Shown piece by piece: positions 24,434 through 35,595 of a stretch of DNA of 64,000 nucleotides. The notes under the pieces were generated by a model. It did not search any database, was not told the DNA's origin, and saw only the letters and a list, made by a program, of their open reading frames with translations. Each line of letters begins with the position of its first letter. Position 1 is the stretch's first letter. The DNA comes from Cephalotus follicularis (Eukaryota > Streptophyta > Magnoliopsida > Oxalidales > Cephalotaceae), in the NCBI GenBank assembly GCA_001972305.1, contig BDDD01005195.1, forward strand, positions 68,755 to 132,754. The letters run 5' to 3'. The translations under genes and the position numbers were made by a program.

Positions 24434-27400
24434 ATGTTTGTGGACATGAGTTGGATGAGTAGGCGGGTTGTCCGGGGGTTACTAACGGAGGAATTTAACA
24501 GGGGTGTGCTTGCTTTCTTAGATTTTGCATTCTCAAAAGAACAGTTTGCCTGAAATAGTATGATAAAATGTTCTTGTAGCCGTTGCAAGTTAAGGGCATT
24601 TGGAACTCGATCTGAAGTGCGGTTACATTTGTTGAAGAATGGTTTCACCCCCCATTACACGTTGTGGGATAAACATGGGGAAATGAGGGAACGCTTCCGG
24701 GTTGCAGTGGAGCAGCCAGACCCCTCGGGTCTGCGCAATCCTTTTGTTGATCTCGTAATGGATGCTGGAGGGTTTGAGTTTGATACTCGTGAACATGATG
24801 AGACGGCCGATGAACTTCCAAATCCCAATGCAAAGAAGTTCTATGACCTGCTTAAGAATGCGGATGAACCATTGTGGAATGGCTATAAAAAACACACCAA
24901 GCTGTCTATGATGACGCGACTCATGAATGTCAAGTCCAAGTATGGGATTCCTAACGAAGGGACCGAGGAAATTCTTCAGATCGTTAAGAGCAGAATGCCT
25001 GAGGATGAGAAGTTGCCGGAGTCATATTACAAGCTGAAACAAATTATGAAGACATCGGGATTAGGCTACAAAAAGATTGATTCATGTGTCAATGATTGTA
25101 TATTGTATTACAGGGATCAACACAAGTTTGCTACAAAGTGTCCAACATGTAATCATCCTAGATTCAAACCTAGCGATGGCGAAAAGAGAAAGAAACAAGT
25201 ACCTTACAAGGTTTTGCGTCACTTTTCAGTGGCACCATGACTTCAGAGGTTGTTTCAATCAGACAAAACATCTGCTGATATGAGGTGGCAATTTAAAAAA
25301 GGAAGGATAATGACGGCGACGAAGTGGGAATGGTACACCCGGTTGACGGTGAACCTTGGAAGCACTTTGATATTACTTTTCCATCTTTTGCTGCAGAGGT
25401 TGGCAATGTTAGAATAGGAATAGCAACGGACGGGTTTTGTCCTTTTGGGGTTAGTAGTAGTGTTGACTCATGTTGGCCTATTTTTGTTTTTCCATACAAT
25501 CTTCCACCTTGGTTGTGTATGACGAAGCCATTCATGTTCTTATCCTTGATTATACCTGGACCAAAAAGCCCAGGGAAAGATATTGATGTGTTTCTGCATC
25601 CACTCATTGACGAGTTGAAGATGTTGTGGGAAACTGGAGTTGAAACCTATGATATATTGCGCAAGAAGAACTTTCAGATGAGGGCAGCTTTAATGTGGAC
25701 GATTAGTGACTTTTCTGCCTATGGAATGCTGTCAGGCTGGAGTACTCATGGTCATTTGGCATGCTCGTACTGCATGGGTCGAACCAAGGGTTTTAGATTG
25801 AAGCATAGTCGGAAATGTTCATGGTTTGACTGTCATCGTCAATTGTTGCCCACAGACCACCAGTTTAGAAGAGACAATAAAAAATTCTTGAAGGGTCGAC
25901 GGGTGACCGAGGTGGGTGTGGAGAGGTTATCAGGGGAAGAGGTACATGATTAACTCCCCGAGTTGAATGAAGTTGTGTTTGGAAAAGGTGTACCAACTAG
26001 TAAGATTTATGGGTTCAAGAGAGTACACAATTGGACTAAGCGAAGTATCTTTTTTGAACTTCCTTATTGGTGTAAAGTGCTAGTCAGACACAAGTTGGAC
26101 GTCATGCACATCGAGAAGAATGTGTTTGAAAATATATTCAACACGGTCATGAATGTGAAGAGAAAATCCAAGGACCACGTACAAGCTCGACTTGATCTGA
26201 AAGATTTGAGAATAAGACCTGAACTGCATGTAGAAGAGGTGGATGAACGGTTCAAATTGTCACCAACAAAATATTCACTGAACAATGAATAGGTCAAACA
26301 AGTTTGTGAATGGATGACAAAGATCAGGTTTCCGGATGGATACGTTTCAAACATATGTCAGTGTGTGAATGTTTCAGAGTGTAAGGTTTTGGAATTGAAG
26401 AGCCATGATTGCCATGTGTTCATGCATAGACTTCTTCTGATATCATTTTCTGAGTTCTTGCCGAGAAATATCATGGAGGTGTTGGCCGAGGTCAGTATTT
26501 TTTCCGAAATATATTCTCAACATCCAATAGTTCTATGAAGATGGACTTGCTCCAGAGTAACATTGTGCAAACAGTTTGCAAAATGGAGAAGATATTTCCT
26601 CCATCATTTTTTGATTCGATGGAACATCTTCTCGTCTACCTAGCTTACGAAACGAAAGTATGTGGGCCGGTTTAGAATACATGGATGTATCCCATTGAGA
26701 GGTACAATTACTCATTGTTTCTCTTTCTGAAAATATTCATCGCTTTGTCATGCATTCTAATTACATATTTAATTACAGAGAGCTGTTTGATCTAAAGATG
26801 TTGGTCAAGAACAAAGCTCGTGTGGAAGGGTCGATCGCCGAGGCATACATCGTTCGCGAGTTGACAATGTTTTGTTCGTATTATTTTGAACCTGATGTCC
26901 CGAAGCGGCTGAATAGACCTGAGAGAAACTGGGATGGGGGCACCATTGCTAGTAACGGATTGCTATCCATATTTACTCATCCCGGTAAAGCAATGGGCAA
27001 GACAGAGAACAGACATATGACAGACCAAGAATACGAGACTGCATATTTGTACATCCTTTTGAACTGCGATAATGTCAGCCCTCTGGTTGAGTAAGTACAC
27101 ATATATATTGTACTAAGTTTATACTCTATTTATATGAATTGTGCAATTTGAGTGTATCTCACTTATATTCTTTGATGTAGTGAGTACGAACAACTAGTCA
27201 TGGAATTAAACCCTAACACTCCCTCCAAACAAATTGAAGAAGAACGCGATGCTCACTTTGTGAAATGGTTTCAAAGCCATGTAAGTAATGCCAGAATATG
27301 TCTACAAAGCGTTTATAAGTTTCATGATTTTTAATTGTTGATGTTGATTTCTATGTTACGTGTGTACATTGCACACTTAATAGGTTAAGAACGACAACGA

Positions 27401-28178
27401 AGTTGACGCCCGTCTACGACATTTAGCAAGTGCACCTGCAATAAAAGTGAGGTTACGGAAGGGGTATGTCGTCAACGGGTACAAGTTTCACACTAAAGAT
27501 GCATCAATGGCCTCAAAATATCAAAATTGGGGTGTAATGATAAAGGGAAGCACTTGGAATGACAGTTGCAGTCACTTCTACGGAGCCTTGGTCGATGTCG
27601 TGGAGCTCGATTTCTATGGAAAAGACAACAAAGTTGTTTTATTCAAGTGTGATTGGGTTGACATTTCGGAGAGAGGTACCAGAGTGGATGAGTTTGTGAT
27701 TGTTCGTCTGAACCCAGAAAAGGAACTCCCCATATACGAGCCGATCATGCTAGCAAGTCAAGCTGTGCTGGTGTTCTATGTACCCAGCGTTTCCAACGAT
27801 CGTAGGTACAAAGGGTGGGTGACTGTGATAAAAATGAAACCCAGAAATGCCTACAGCCTTCCTGATTATGAAGAAGAAGATGACAATGATTTGGGTATGG
27901 ATATGACATTGCAAGAAGATGTCACCAGCGATCCACTACGATCATTTGCAGCTGATTTAAGACCTGAAAGTGAAGATTCCCTTTGAGGAGATGGGGAATG
28001 GGAGGAGGTAGTATTGCCTCCAAATGTTCGAATAAGAGATCCTACGTCAGACCATGACAATACGGATGACGAGGAAGATGAATGGGAAGACGATGTTTCT
28101 GACACAGATGAGGAGGACGGAGTGATGGAATATGAGTCCGATAGTCAAGACGACATGGATATTGATAACATAGATTAA
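24434..28178 (+). pseudogene. TnpD-like CACTA transposase, broken
   Basis: The main transposase of the CACTA element, which cuts the transposon ends in the nucleus. From ATG 24434 (MFVDMSWMSRR) the Transpos_assoc-like N-terminus runs into CSCSRCKLRAFGTRSEVRLHL (24566 on). The Transposase_21 (TNP2) region follows at about 24900-26290 (DGEPWKHFD, ATDGFCPFG, GWSTHGHLACSYCM, HKLDVMHIEKNVFENI), then DUF4218-like parts at about 26550-27094 and a DUF4216-like part at about 27530-27750 (WGVMIKGSTWND). An acidic tail ends at a stop at 28176-28178. GT-AG introns are likely near 27093-27180 and 27281-27384. Stop codons interrupt the frame at 24554 or so, 25238-25240, near 25310, 25951-25953, 26290-26292 and 27984-27986, so it is a pseudogene. 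Family membership is clear from the linear order of motifs. Exact intron borders are inferred. Confidence 0.85.
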
Positions 28179-28336
28179 ACTATAAGTTAATAGTGTAGCA
28201 TATGTAGTAAATACTGCTTGCAATAGTATTCTTAGTCTTCTAATTTTTTATGTCACGACATTGTAATTTGATAATATATAGTAGGACAACTGTATGTAGT
28301 TTGTATCGTTTTTAAATACGATGAGTTCTTACAGAT

Positions 28337-29945
28337 ATGGCTCACAGAGTCACGAGTTCCTCTATTCCTGGAGATTCCACCACACCCTCCGGATCTACGC
28401 ATCCCGAGACGGAATCCAAGGAGTTAGACACATAGAAGCAGGATAATGATGTTCCCAGTGCTAGTAAGGAAATTTGTTATGTCACGATATTTGACCTTAA
28501 ACTGTTTTTCGTATTGTCGAAACTTTTCTGTTATATTTTGTTATATATGTTTACAGTGAAACGTAACCATGTTTTTGAATCAGGTTCCCATCAGGGACGG
28601 ATGTGGGGAGCTAGTAGGGGGGAGTACTTGCTCCCACAGGGGGTTGAGGGTTCTAGGCCTATTCGGCATATCAGTTCCAATGGGTAAGTAACTAGTAATT
28701 CAAGTACATTTTTAAAAAACTAACCTATGATGTTGGTGCTAATATTTGTTTAATTGTAGGTGTTTTGAGGAGATGGACGTGAAGAACACCATAACGTCCA
28801 TCATTAAGAGTAGAATACTACAACCATGAACCACGTGGAGCTAGTGGCCCGATTCAAATAAGGAACTACTGTGGGAGAAGCTATTGGTGGGTAAAACTGT
28901 TACAGTTAACAATCAATATTATTCAGGATATTTTTTAAACTCATTGTTTGACACTGATGTTTTGTAGGACTACTTCCACTTTCTTCCATCTAATGCACAC
29001 AGCAGGCTTCTATTCTATAGTTACGTGCAGGAGAATTACCCAAAGTGGATGCGTAACTATAGGAAGAAGGCAATGATGGGCACTGGTGTGCAGCAGATGA
29101 ACCCTGAGTGCATGCAGCATGGCCCTGTAGAGATACCACAACCAGTGTGGGATGAAATGGTGAATAGGTGGATGTCCGAGGATTTTCAGAAGCGGGCAAG
29201 AACAAATGCCACCAATAGGGCGAATGAAGCACACACCACCTACACTGGCGGTAGTTACACGATGGAAAGACAACTTCAGATTGGGGTAAGTAATAAACTT
29301 AATTTATAATTACGGTACTTAATAAACTTAATTTGTGTTGCAAACTAATTCGAAATTGCATTTGACTTGCAGGAGGCCAAGGGGAAACCTACTGTGGATG
29401 TATTTTACGACACCCATCAGAGGGCGAGAAATGATACTCTTTCACCTCCTATTATAATGGAGAGGATGGTGAATCACAAACTGAAATGAATATGTCAATT
29501 ACCCTTTATAGGTCAATCACTTAACTGATTAATCTTGTATTTTTTTTATAGTAGAAGTACCGGGATGCTGTTGGGCCAGATACTGTGGAAGGGGCCCGAT
29601 GGTACTAGCCTTCAACATCGTGGCATGGACAGAGGCGACTGGAGGTCCACGGAAGGGCAAGATCTGTGGAATGGGGAACTACATGACTTCCATGAAGATT
29701 CTACCACAAGCACTTCGAGGTACTCAGCCAGGAATTGGGAGTCAGAGTCGCCCATTCACTTCATAGCCATCAGTGGCGAACGCAGGTGGTGGCGAGGTCT
29801 CAGAGATTTTCCAGCAGGTAGACCAGCTGCAGACGACGATGGAGACTTTTATGGGTCAAATGACGCAGATGATGGCGTCTTAGTCCAGAAGCACACCATC
29901 TGATCAGAGTTCACCGCGGACTCGGCACCCCCGTTTCTAGCCATC
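28337..29945 (+). pseudogene. TnpA-like (Transposase_24) gene of the CACTA element, broken
   Basis: Second gene of the element, about 160 bp after the transposase. Proteins of this type bind the subterminal repeats and bring the ends together. From ATG 28337 (MAHRVTSSS) a Ser/Thr-rich N-terminus leads, over several short introns, into a Transposase_24-like core at about 28970-29480 (NAHSRLLFYSYVQENYPKWMRNYRKK; VWDEMVNRWMSEDFQKRART; DVFYDTHQRARNDTL). A Gln-rich heptad-like end follows at about 29800-29900 (QQVDQLQTTMETFMGQMTQMM). In-frame stops near 28432 and 28827 show it is broken. The 3' end is approximate. Confidence 0.75.
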
Positions 29946-32197
29946 TCAAGACTCGGACCATAGCTATGACGAGTCGTAGTTTGTTGAGTTTTGACACATT
30001 TTAAGGTTGTTTGTAAAAGTATTACACTTATTATAAATACACTATAAAGCCAATTTACATTGTTTTGTTAGGTTAATGTGAATAAAATGTGTCGTTTAGT
30101 AGTAATGGATGGAGTCAATAATGTATGATTGTGAAATATAAACTGTTATTATGGCTGCTGCTAAAATGAATTACAAGTTTTGCTTGGATATAGGGAATGG
30201 ATTCCGCTGGTATTTCCACCAGTTAAATCTGTAGAATTGCTAGGGCATGGTGAGGGCATTGCGAGGGTAATTCCCTCGCCATTCTGCAGCAAATATTCAC
30301 AGTGAGGGTTGGCGAGGGTATAGGCATGTACGAGCAGAGGACGGCGAGGGGAGCCTGCCCTAGCTAAGCCCTTGCCATGGCGAGGGCACGACGAGGAAGG
30401 GTAACATGCCCTCGCTGTGGCGAGGGTATACCGGCGAGTGGATCCAGCCCTAGACATACCCTCGCCATGGAGAGGGTAATATACGGCGAGGGGACTGGAC
30501 TCTCGCCGTACCCTCTCTAAGTGGACGGCGAGGATGAATTTGGCGAGGGTTTTTTCCCCTCGCCATGCCCTCGCCGTTGAGTCAACGGCGATGGGACGGC
30601 TAGGGGAAGTGCCCACGCCGTTGACCTATTTTTTAGTAGTGTTCTAAGTGGTAGTACCCATCTAAGCGCATGCTCGACAGTAGTATCTAGAGTGTGGTAT
30701 CTCTGCCTGTAGGTGGCTCAGTATAGTATAGCCATTCGATGGGAGTATCTGGAGGGCTCGCTCGATGGTAGTATCTAGAGTGCAATCAGTATAGCCACTA
30801 GACAGTAGTATCCAGAGAGCTCTCTCGACGGTAGTTTCCAGAGCGTAATTGGTATAATATAGCCTGAGGGCGGTGATGATCTAGTCAGAGGGAAAAGATG
30901 GGGTAACCATCACCTAGCTTCCTATTTAGAGTCACGAAGTAACTCTAATAGGAATAGTCTAGTACGATCAATCAATCAATGTAAATAGCCAATAGGCAAT
31001 GAGTATCTGACCAGAGAGAACATATTTATATGTATATAACCATCACCTAGCTCCCTGACTAGAGATCATTGAAGCACCTATGGTTACAATCAATCAATCG
31101 GTTATCAACGCGACTACACTGTCGTTTAATACGATGGGTCGGTCGGCCAATAGGCGGTGAATGACTAACCATATGGAGAAGATGTATATATACAACTATC
31201 GTCACGCATATATGACTAGAGATCACGAAAATGCCTACTGTCTTAATCAATCACCAACACGACTACACAATCGTTTAATACAACGAGTCGGTCGATGGGT
31301 GGACTATAGTCCAAACAGTCAGTCAATCAATCCAATGGTCAATGATTCAGTCAGTCAATCACATCAATCAAAAGTGTTGTATAATCAACTGATCTATCAA
31401 AAGATCAAAACCTGCCTAACCGAGATAGAAAACTATTTAAACAGGCTTGAGTGATCTCAAGTATGATTTGGTCAAGTGGTCATTTGAAAACAAGTTGGAA
31501 AACAACACTCTTTTTTGGAGTAAAAGTATCAGACCAGTCGATTATTAGTCGACTGGTGAGGTCCGTAAGTCAACTTGTGAGTGCAGTTCAATAGACTTTT
31601 ATTTTACTAGATTATGCAGAACAACGGTTTTGCTATTCTGTAAATCTGAGACAATCTTAGGGTTTTGATAACTTTTCTCAAATCTGTTTACAATGAAACT
31701 TTAGCTGTATAATCTAGATATTAAGTCATTTAGATTGCCCGAAGATCCTCAAATCAGAAATGGGGTGTTTTAGATCTAAAAACTCATTTTCATCAATTTT
31801 CACATTCAATTCATTTCAGTCAATTTCAATCAATATAATCACTCAATAACATTTTATATGTACATAAGCTTAAGCATTTTAGGTAGAGTTTATCTACCTA
31901 ACAACCAAAAGCTTGTTGTGATAATTTAAGACAGAAAAGTGAGATTGGACTCAAGTCCAAGATCCATCGATTTGTGTAAGCTTCTAAGGATGTTCTTGGT
32001 GCAAGATCGCAGCTCAAAACTGCCCTCTAATGCCACAAATTTGGGCAGCCAGTAGTAAAGGATAGGATATGGGTCATGTGGTATGGTTTTTGTTTGTTGT
32101 GGTGAAGAACTAGAGAGGGAAAAAAAGAGAGGGGGATCGGGTAAGGGAGAGAGATGTGAGGGAGATGAGTGTTTTGTGTTGTATGTTGTGTGTATGA

Positions 32198-32257
<60 letters not shown>

Positions 32258-32917
32258 TGGTTTGTATGAGTTATGTGAGAGTTTGGGAGGTTTATATAGA
32301 AAAATGAGTGGTCACGGTTCAATTAAAACATGTGGTTATAAATAATTGGAATCCCACACTTCTGAAACTCAGTTTAAACGTACACGAGCAGTAATAGAAA
32401 TGTGTATGCTCAATCAATAAAATAAGAATGAGTATATAAAATACTACAATCCAGTCAAATATAATATATCGGGTATATAAAATAGTTCAATCGATTAACA
32501 TAGTACAATAACGATGCATACATATAATAAAATACAGTATATAAGTTCGGGTCGCTACAGCAAGCTTCAATCCACAAGGTTTGATTAATCAAACAAGAAA
32601 ATCTGCTTCCCTTTTATGCTTAAAGGTTTGGTAGTGTGAGAGAGAGAGTTTGAGAGGCTTATGTTAGGTTTTGAGAGTGAGAGTAAAGAGAAGTGAGAGA
32701 ATGAGATGAAAATATGAGTGTGGCTTTTATATTGAGTTCCAAAATTCGCCCATGCTCAAAACATCAATAAAATAGTCGAATAAACATGTATATGGGTTTA
32801 AATATCCCAACCTAACAAATCAATAAATATGCAAGCCAATATGCAAAACATTGGTATAGTAATTAAAGATGATGCAATAAATGCTAAAAGAGATAATATC
32901 GGATCTCGGTCTCTACA

Positions 32918-33548
32918 AACTTTGTCCTTAAAATTTTATAGATATTTACGGATGTGATCTTAAACTTTTAACTATCAACTTATATTTAGTTTGGTAATAT
33001 TGTGATGTGCCTTGCTATGATTTGTTACATGTACGTTGCTTGAAAGTAATTAAAAATCAAATGTTAAAAGCGTAATAAGTGAAAAATGGATTGAATAACT
33101 ATTTGATAAATATCTGAATCAAATTATGTAACTAAAGTTCAAAACAGTTTTGAACTACATCAATTCAATTTCTTTTTAGCAAACACCAATTTGCTGTGTT
33201 GTTTCCAACCATAGAAGTTGAACCCCTCACAACAATACCAAACATAGGCTTAATCTGGAAACTTTAAGATAGATTGCAATTTGGTCATAGTTGTTGATGA
33301 TCTTATTTTTGGTTTAGTTGCAAACAATTGCTAACTTTCATAACTAAATTGGCAATGCACAAAGTTTGATATTGGGTTGTAATGTGCTACTTCGATGAGA
33401 AAATAGAAGATTAAGCCTATTTTTATTGATGAGATGAGTGATTTTAGCTGATTGAAACAAAACCTATTCAGGTCATACATTGATTATTTAGCATCAACAA
33501 AAAAAAAAAGTTAGCTTGGTTTGAGTTTTACGACTAACTCAGGTGGGA
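32918..33548. other. intergenic stretch between repeat blocks
   Basis: AT-rich single-copy-looking DNA between the right end of LTR A and LTR F. No open frame, hairpin or repeat was seen. Confidence 0.5.
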
Positions 33549-34135
33549 TGTAACACCCCAAGCTCGAAAGGTGAGCTCATGATGTCACTATCAGTCATAT
33601 TCAGTCACTTAATCTAATGGTTGAGTATTAGTTAAGTCCATCAATATGCGGAACAATTAAAAAATATCAATCAATATACATTAATCCATTCAAGAAACTT
33701 AAATGAATATTTGTATTCATTACCATCCAAAATACAATAAAGTCTTAAACAGTTCAATGCAATAAATCCACTGACAATCTTTCAGTCCCATCATCTGTAG
33801 CCATCAACTCATTGATCGTTGCTCCTTGCTACTCGTCCTTTACACAATGTCAATACCCCATCCCGAATGATAGGTTAGCTCTATAGCCAAGTAGAAGAGT
33901 CCTCATGCACAAATGGAATGAACAGTTTATACAGTAATAATGTATGTCATGGTATATGCATGAATGCCAATTGTGATTTGACTATTCATATACAATCGTC
34001 CAATACTGGTGTATAAGAATAAGATCTAATCAATCAATCATATCCAATCACCTATCAGAAAATTCAGTACAAATGTACGAAGACACTCAAACAACTTATA
34101 GAGCTTAAGACCTTCTGTATCAGTATCAGTACAGT
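33549..34135 (-). mobile_element. LTR F: partial gypsy LTR
   Basis: Starts TGTAACACCCCAAGCTCG, with the same family-style opening as LTRs A and B and the same later motifs (a tagged run of CATACCGG-like and TCAATCAAT-like text). It is cut by LTR G at 34136. Orientation is inferred from element C. Confidence 0.6.
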
Positions 34136-35595
34136 TGTGACACTCCGGACCCGGTGGAAGTCCATCAAGTCACCTCAATCCTATACAGTCTCTTAATCCA
34201 TAAGACGGGTACTAGTTAAGTCTATTCCATACAGCGAAAAACCATAAAATCTTTAACTTTAATTTATATGTGCATAAATCCATTCAAATACTCTTAAACA
34301 TTAATACAAAAATCTACATAACATGTATAACTGTCATATCTCTCTAATAATTACAAATCAGCTTACATAAAAGAGATACATATCAACATATTCCTTGAAT
34401 CCTTGCTCCATGTATCTCTACTTTCCCTGATCTCTGTATCCCTGACCACTGTCACTTGCCCCTGCTCCATCTGTACCTAATCACATAAAGTCGTTAACCA
34501 ACTCATTTATATGTAGGCATGTATATAAGTCGTTAACCTAAACATACACTCTTATCCATACATCTATAAGACAATCAAGAGGTTGACCAGATATATACCA
34601 CTGTCCCATACCAGCATATATAAATGGTTAACCTAACATACAACTATCTGTAAGTCTAAACTCCCCCTTTTTAAGGTGGCACAAGCTCGAGTTTGAAACA
34701 TCTAGTTACCTACCGATAGATTGATATAAGCTCAACTAGAACTAGTAGCCTACCGTTGAGATCGATAGGAGTTCAACTAGTTACAGATCCATAAAACCAT
34801 ACCGTAATACCATAGCATACTATCATATCCTATCGTACCGTAATCATCGTGATTCTAGAACCCCTCGAAGGTGGCACAAGCTCAAGACCTAGACATCCAG
34901 TTGCCTACTATTGAGATTGATAGGAGCTCGACTAGACCCAGTTGCCTACTAATAGATCGATCGAAGATTAACTAGTCACGAGAACCATGCCCTATACATA
35001 CATGAGTATAAATCCTCATGAAGGTGGTACAAGCTCAAGGTCTATGCATCTAGTCCCTAGCGATATATTGATAGGAGCTCGACTAGTACCAGTTGCCTAC
35101 CGATAGATGAATAGGAGCTCAACTAGTCATGTACCATGAGTAACTTTTGTAGAGGGATAAGTCGACTATAGATCGACGCCTAGCATACATAACTAGAAGT
35201 TACAAATTCACTCTATGGTGAACACCTACTGACTCTCAGTTACCCCTACTATTCCATACAAAATTCTGCGAAGAAACTCATTTAAAACCTTTACACGGGC
35301 CTAGAATAGAACCCAGAAGAAAACCCTTTTGAAAACAGTCTTTAAAAACTACAGTTTGCCTTAAGCAGTGATGTTCTGAGCTTAGGCGTTGATACCTTGC
35401 GCTAAGCGTTGACTGTTAAACAAGGCGTCATTGCCTAGAGTAGGCAGAAACTTTATTTCATTTTTCAAATTTCCTAAGCGGAGACGCTATAGGATAAGCG
35501 TCGTCGCTTATCTAGACAATGCCAAGGACAGACAAAGCTTTGATGGTCAAAACAGTAAGTCATCCTTAAAATACCCTCTAAGCGGCAGCGCTCAA
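34136..35595 (-). mobile_element. LTR G: partial gypsy LTR inserted in LTR F
   Basis: Starts TGTGACACTCCGGACCC at 34136. It holds four near-direct repeats of a segment on the theme AAGGTGGCACAAGCTC...CCTACCGATAGA...GGAGCTCGACTAG (about 34670-35130) and the AAGCGT/ACGCTT palindromes typical of this LTR group (35390-35530). It is cut by LTR I at 35596. No coding parts were seen. Confidence 0.55.

Larger units (their letters stand above)
23176..30641 (+). mobile_element. CACTA (En/Spm-type) DNA transposon, 7.5 kb
   Basis: Terminal inverted repeats start CACTACAAGAAAACAGGGC at 23176 and, on the other strand, CACTACTAAAAAATAGG at 30641. The host LTR text continues across it. The 3-bp flanks TAC (23173-23175) and TTC (30642-30644) fit a target duplication with one mismatch. 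Both ends are dense in subterminal GGCGAGGGCA / CCCTCGCC motifs in both orientations (23200-23370 and 30240-30620), as expected for binding sites of the TnpA-type protein. The element carries TnpD-like and TnpA-like genes on the plus strand, both broken, so it is not expected to move on its own. It is younger than the LTR it splits. Confidence 0.9.
10440..32559 (-). mobile_element. element C: chromodomain Ty3/gypsy (Tekay-like) retrotransposon, full span, broken
   Basis: Bounded by LTRs at 10440-13060 (3', 2.6 kb) and 22359-32559 (5', interrupted by a CACTA element). The flanks GCAAC (10435-10439) and GCAAG (32560-32564) are a target duplication with one mismatch. On the minus strand the order is LTR, primer site, gag, protease, RT, RNase H, integrase, chromodomain, polypurine tract, LTR. 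The chromodomain at the integrase C-terminus places it among chromoviruses, Tekay/Del-like. The two LTRs are roughly 85-90% alike by eye, which suggests an insertion several million years old. It is broken in many places and also carries a copia fragment in its RT region. It sits inside LTR A. Confidence 0.85.
22359..32559 (-). repeat. 5' LTR of element C, split by the CACTA transposon
   Basis: TGTAACACCTC at 22359 to ...GGTCGCTACA at 32559. Without the CACTA insertion (23176-30641) it is about 2.73 kb and lines up with 10440-13060 throughout. On the minus strand the TATA-like region is near 32287-32300, followed by a CT microsatellite (plus strand GA, about 32201-32252) that is longer than in the other LTR. 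Confidence 0.8.
4411..32917 (-). mobile_element. LTR A: lone Tekay-type gypsy LTR, split by later insertions
   Basis: Starts TGTCACGCCCC at 4411 and ends ...GGTCTCTACA at 32917. About 2.26 kb remains once LTR B (5361-9485) and element C (10440-32559) are set aside. The left and right parts continue each other: text before 5361 resumes at 9486, and text before 10440 resumes at 32560. The terminal sequences match those of element C in style, so the transcriptional direction is taken as minus. No coding region of its own and no clear target duplication were seen. It is an old solo LTR or remnant, and the outermost layer of the nest. Confidence 0.7.

Noticed and set aside
30161-30616. 151-codon minus-strand open frame
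   Set aside because: It is produced by the GC-rich subterminal repeats of the CACTA element.
32201-32252. short repeat array as a possible CRISPR
   Set aside because: It is a plain GA microsatellite inside a plant LTR.
4406-32922. target duplication for LTR A
   Set aside because: The flanks TTAGT and AACTT do not match, so no duplication is claimed.
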